From NCBI GenBank assembly GCA_964342365.1, contig CAYFGW010000231.1:1-7772 (forward strand): a stretch of DNA of 7,772 nt. Reading direction: 5' to 3'. Positions 6,504 through 7,772 of the stretch are shown here, piece by piece. Both the position numbers and the translations under genes were made by a program. The notes beneath the pieces are model-generated. The model did not search any database, was not told the origin of the DNA, and saw only the letters and a program-made list of their open reading frames with translations. The first letter of the stretch is position 1. Each line of letters opens with the position of its first letter. The stretch comes from CAXRDE01 sp964342365 (GTDB taxonomy: Bacteria; Cyanobacteriota; Sericytochromatia; UBA7694).

Positions 6504-6806
6504 ATGCGCACAACACATCTCGTTCTGGTCACCGGTTTTATTCTGGGTTCTATGCTCAGCAGCTGTGGTCGGGTAGCTCCTGCTTATACTTCTAACTACG
6601 GTCGCGTACTCAGTACCGCTCCCACAGCCCAGCGGGCGGTGCGTCAGCAAGGTGTTGTTTACCCTTATGCACAAAACCGCCAAACCACCACGCCAACCGT
6701 CAACGGCTACAATCAGTCGCGGGTGAACCCCTCCTATATGAACCCTGCTAATCCCGGTACGTATAGACCTCCAGCCAACAGTTCTCGCCGCGCTCGCGTT
6801 TATTAG
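6504..6806 (+). CDS. Small Arg/Tyr-rich lipoprotein, family not recognised
   Basis: A 100-residue product with ATG 6504 and GGAGG at 6491-6495, 8 bases upstream. Residues 1-21 form a lipoprotein signal (hydrophobic VLVTGFILGSML, lipobox LSSC, predicted lipidated Cys21, +2 Gly). The mature 80 residues are low complexity: ten Arg and eight Tyr, rich in Pro, Asn, Gln, Thr and Ser, with no Lys, Asp, Glu or His. Tyr-Pro-Asn phrases such as NPSYMNPANPGTYRPP recur, and the tail is RRARVY. It is probably disordered and strongly basic. It is likely anchored in the outer membrane and could contact peptidoglycan, LPS or another acidic polymer, but no function can be assigned. The stop TAG shares its G with the start codon of the downstream esterase, so the pair is translationally coupled. 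Confidence 0.85.
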   Translation: MRTTHLVLVTGFILGSMLSSCGRVAPAYTSNYGRVLSTAPTAQRAVRQQGVVYPYAQNRQTTTPTVNGYNQSRVNPSYMNPANPGTYRPPANSSRRARVY

Positions 6807-7456
6807 TGCCTCCTTTAGTCACCTATTCCCGCAGTGCTGAACATCCTGTAGACGCCGTTATGGTACTGCTTCACGGATTAGGCGCCAGTGGTCATGACTT
6901 TGCAGACATGGCCGCAGAATTTGTGAGTGCTCCATATAATCTCAAACTTATTCTTCCTCATGCCCCCACGCGCCCCCTCACCATTGCCGGAGGTGAGGTT
7001 GTCCCCTCCTGGTACGATATTCTTTCCACGGGACAAACACGGGTTCTCAACGAAGAACACGTCAAACAAAGCGTGAACACCGTGCATACCTTACTTCAGG
7101 AAGAAGACAACACTCTGCCGCATTTTGTGGCGGGATTTTCTCAGGGCGGTGCGGTGGCGCTGGAAAGCTTTTTAACCCTTCCCGTGACGCTCTCTGGTGG
7201 CCTGGCCATGTCCACCTACGTACCCGGTGAGGTCTGTGAAGCAAAAAATCATCAAAATGAGCAAACGCCCATTCTCATGCAGCACGGGAGCTTTGATCCA
7301 GTGGTGCCCTTTGAACTGGGTCAGTCTTCTGCACAGCGTCTCAAAGCAGCCGGATTTGACGTCACTTTTGAAAGCTATCCCATGCAGCACCAACTCTGTT
7401 TGCCGCAAATTCGCGCCATTCGCCAGTGGCTAACACCGTTAGTTTCAGGCCGTTAA
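6806..7456 (+). CDS. Carboxylesterase/lysophospholipase-type serine hydrolase
   Basis: A 216-residue alpha/beta hydrolase of the phospholipase/carboxylesterase (abhydrolase_2, APT1/EstB/YpfH-like) family, of typical length. Visible elements: oxyanion strand VMVLLHGLGASGHDF (18-32), LPHAPTRP with PSWYD (67-71) as in the family, nucleophile elbow GFSQGG with Ser112, acid Asp164 in HGSFDPVVP, and His195 in YPMQHQLC. The family hydrolyses short-chain esters, lysophospholipids or acyl-protein thioesters; the substrate here is not predictable. No signal peptide is visible, so it is cytoplasmic. The GTG start overlaps the lipoprotein stop by one base and has no Shine-Dalgarno of its own, so expression probably depends on translation of the upstream gene. 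Confidence 0.93.
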   Translation: MPPLVTYSRSAEHPVDAVMVLLHGLGASGHDFADMAAEFVSAPYNLKLILPHAPTRPLTIAGGEVVPSWYDILSTGQTRVLNEEHVKQSVNTVHTLLQEEDNTLPHFVAGFSQGGAVALESFLTLPVTLSGGLAMSTYVPGEVCEAKNHQNEQTPILMQHGSFDPVVPFELGQSSAQRLKAAGFDVTFESYPMQHQLCLPQIRAIRQWLTPLVSGR

Positions 7457-7474
7457 AATTCACTGGGCTGAAAC
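7442..7474. terminator. Possible bidirectional terminator at a convergent gene junction
   Basis: GTTTCAG (7442-7448) pairs with CTGAAAC (7468-7474). After one mismatch, CCG/TGG extends the stem by three pairs including one G-U. The dyad centre (7458) sits exactly in the 3-base gap between the two convergent stops. The loop is large (about 11 bases) and no U-tract follows on either strand, so efficiency is doubtful. Confidence 0.3.
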
Positions 7475-7666
7475 AGGCTCAGGGGTAAAGCCCGCCTTGC
7501 GCAACTCGTTTTCAAAGTGTTCGGCACCGGCTCCGCTGATAATACTCACCGTTTTCGTGTCCAGATCAATGTCCACTTCTGCAGCAGTATCCACGGTATA
7601 AACGGCATCCTGAATCAGCTTTTCACATTTTTGACAGGTCATATCCTGTACGCGATATTCTAACAT
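7460..7666 (-). CDS. Heavy-metal-associated (HMA) domain protein, CopZ-like
   Basis: A 68-residue single-domain protein with the HMA metal-binding loop DMTCQKCEKLI, where Cys11 and Cys14 form the CxxC that binds Cu(I) or similar soft metals. The remaining beta-alpha-beta pattern fits the ferredoxin-like HMA fold: VDIDLDTKTVSI, then an amphipathic helix AEHFENELRKAGF. The usual Gly before Met-Thr-Cys is Asp here. There is no signal peptide, so it is cytoplasmic. ATG 7666 has AAGGAG 6 bases upstream, an excellent site. It stands alone and converges on the esterase gene. A copper chaperone role fits the nearby Sco gene, but the metal is not proven, and a mercury-type carrier such as MerP is less likely because that would carry a signal peptide. 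Confidence 0.9.
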   Translation of the reverse strand: MLEYRVQDMTCQKCEKLIQDAVYTVDTAAEVDIDLDTKTVSIISGAGAEHFENELRKAGFTPEPVSAQ

Positions 7667-7732
7667 GTGGGTCTCCTTTTTCTTTTCAGTATGAACTACA
7701 TCCCGCTAAGCTAAAGATATAGCAGGAGTTTC

Positions 7733-7772
7733 GTGCTTCGCAGGTTGGCCCAATGGCTTACCTCCACACTGG
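7733..7772 (+). CDS. Possible 5' end of a divergent gene, truncated by the window edge
   Basis: An AGGAG (7724-7728) lies 4 bases before a GTG at 7733, opening a frame that reads MLRRLAQWLTSTL up to the right edge. The basic, amphipathic start is plausible for a real protein, but 13 codons are too few for any identification. The 7667-7732 gap to the divergent HMA gene shows no convincing promoter pair. Confidence 0.25.
   Translation, partial: MLRRLAQWLTSTL

Noticed and set aside
7667..7732. Copper-responsive operator or clear promoter upstream of the HMA gene
   Set aside because: Only a short GCTAA-GCTAA repeat (7705-7714) and AT-rich GATATAG were seen; no known CueR, CopY or CsoR pattern and no convincing -35/-10 pair.

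Overview
The window looks like a compact, roughly GC-balanced chromosome segment from an aerobic bacterium with a Gram-negative-type envelope. The evidence is two lipoprotein signal peptides, a rod-elongation PBP2/RodA pair, and haem and copper assembly factors for a haem-copper oxidase. The phylum cannot be fixed from this sequence alone. No tRNA, rRNA, CRISPR array, insertion sequence or integrase was seen.

Left and centre (1-6325, all minus strand). Six genes are packed end to end and read from right to left: ctaB/cyoE (haem O synthase), a Sco-type copper chaperone, PBP2 (mrdA), RodA (mrdB), a 295-residue protein that I read as a degenerate MreB-like actin-fold protein, and a PQQ-repeat beta-propeller lipoprotein that runs off the left edge. 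Junctions are overlaps of 4-14 bases or gaps of 1-2 bases, so this is almost certainly one transcription unit. It combines terminal oxidase assembly with the peptidoglycan elongation machinery. The MreB-like protein keeps the overall MreB layout but has lost the nucleotide-binding motifs, and it is the main candidate for something undescribed.

Divergent promoter region (6326-6503). An AT-rich stretch separates the big operon from a plus-strand pair. It holds an exact 12-bp direct repeat whose copies start 22 bp apart.

Right side (6504-7772). A small Arg/Tyr/Pro/Asn-rich lipoprotein is followed, with a one-base stop/start overlap, by a carboxylesterase/lysophospholipase-like serine hydrolase with a complete catalytic triad. 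A minus-strand, CopZ-like heavy-metal-binding protein converges on the esterase with a 3-base gap, and a short imperfect stem-loop is centred on the junction. The last 40 bases may be the start of a further plus-strand gene.

How the genes fit together. CtaB makes the haem O precursor and Sco delivers or handles copper for oxidase assembly. The HMA protein is a second copper-type binder. PBP2 (transpeptidase) and RodA (glycosyltransferase) build side-wall peptidoglycan, and the MreB-like protein and PQQ lipoprotein are co-transcribed with them and may be accessory parts of that machinery (inference).
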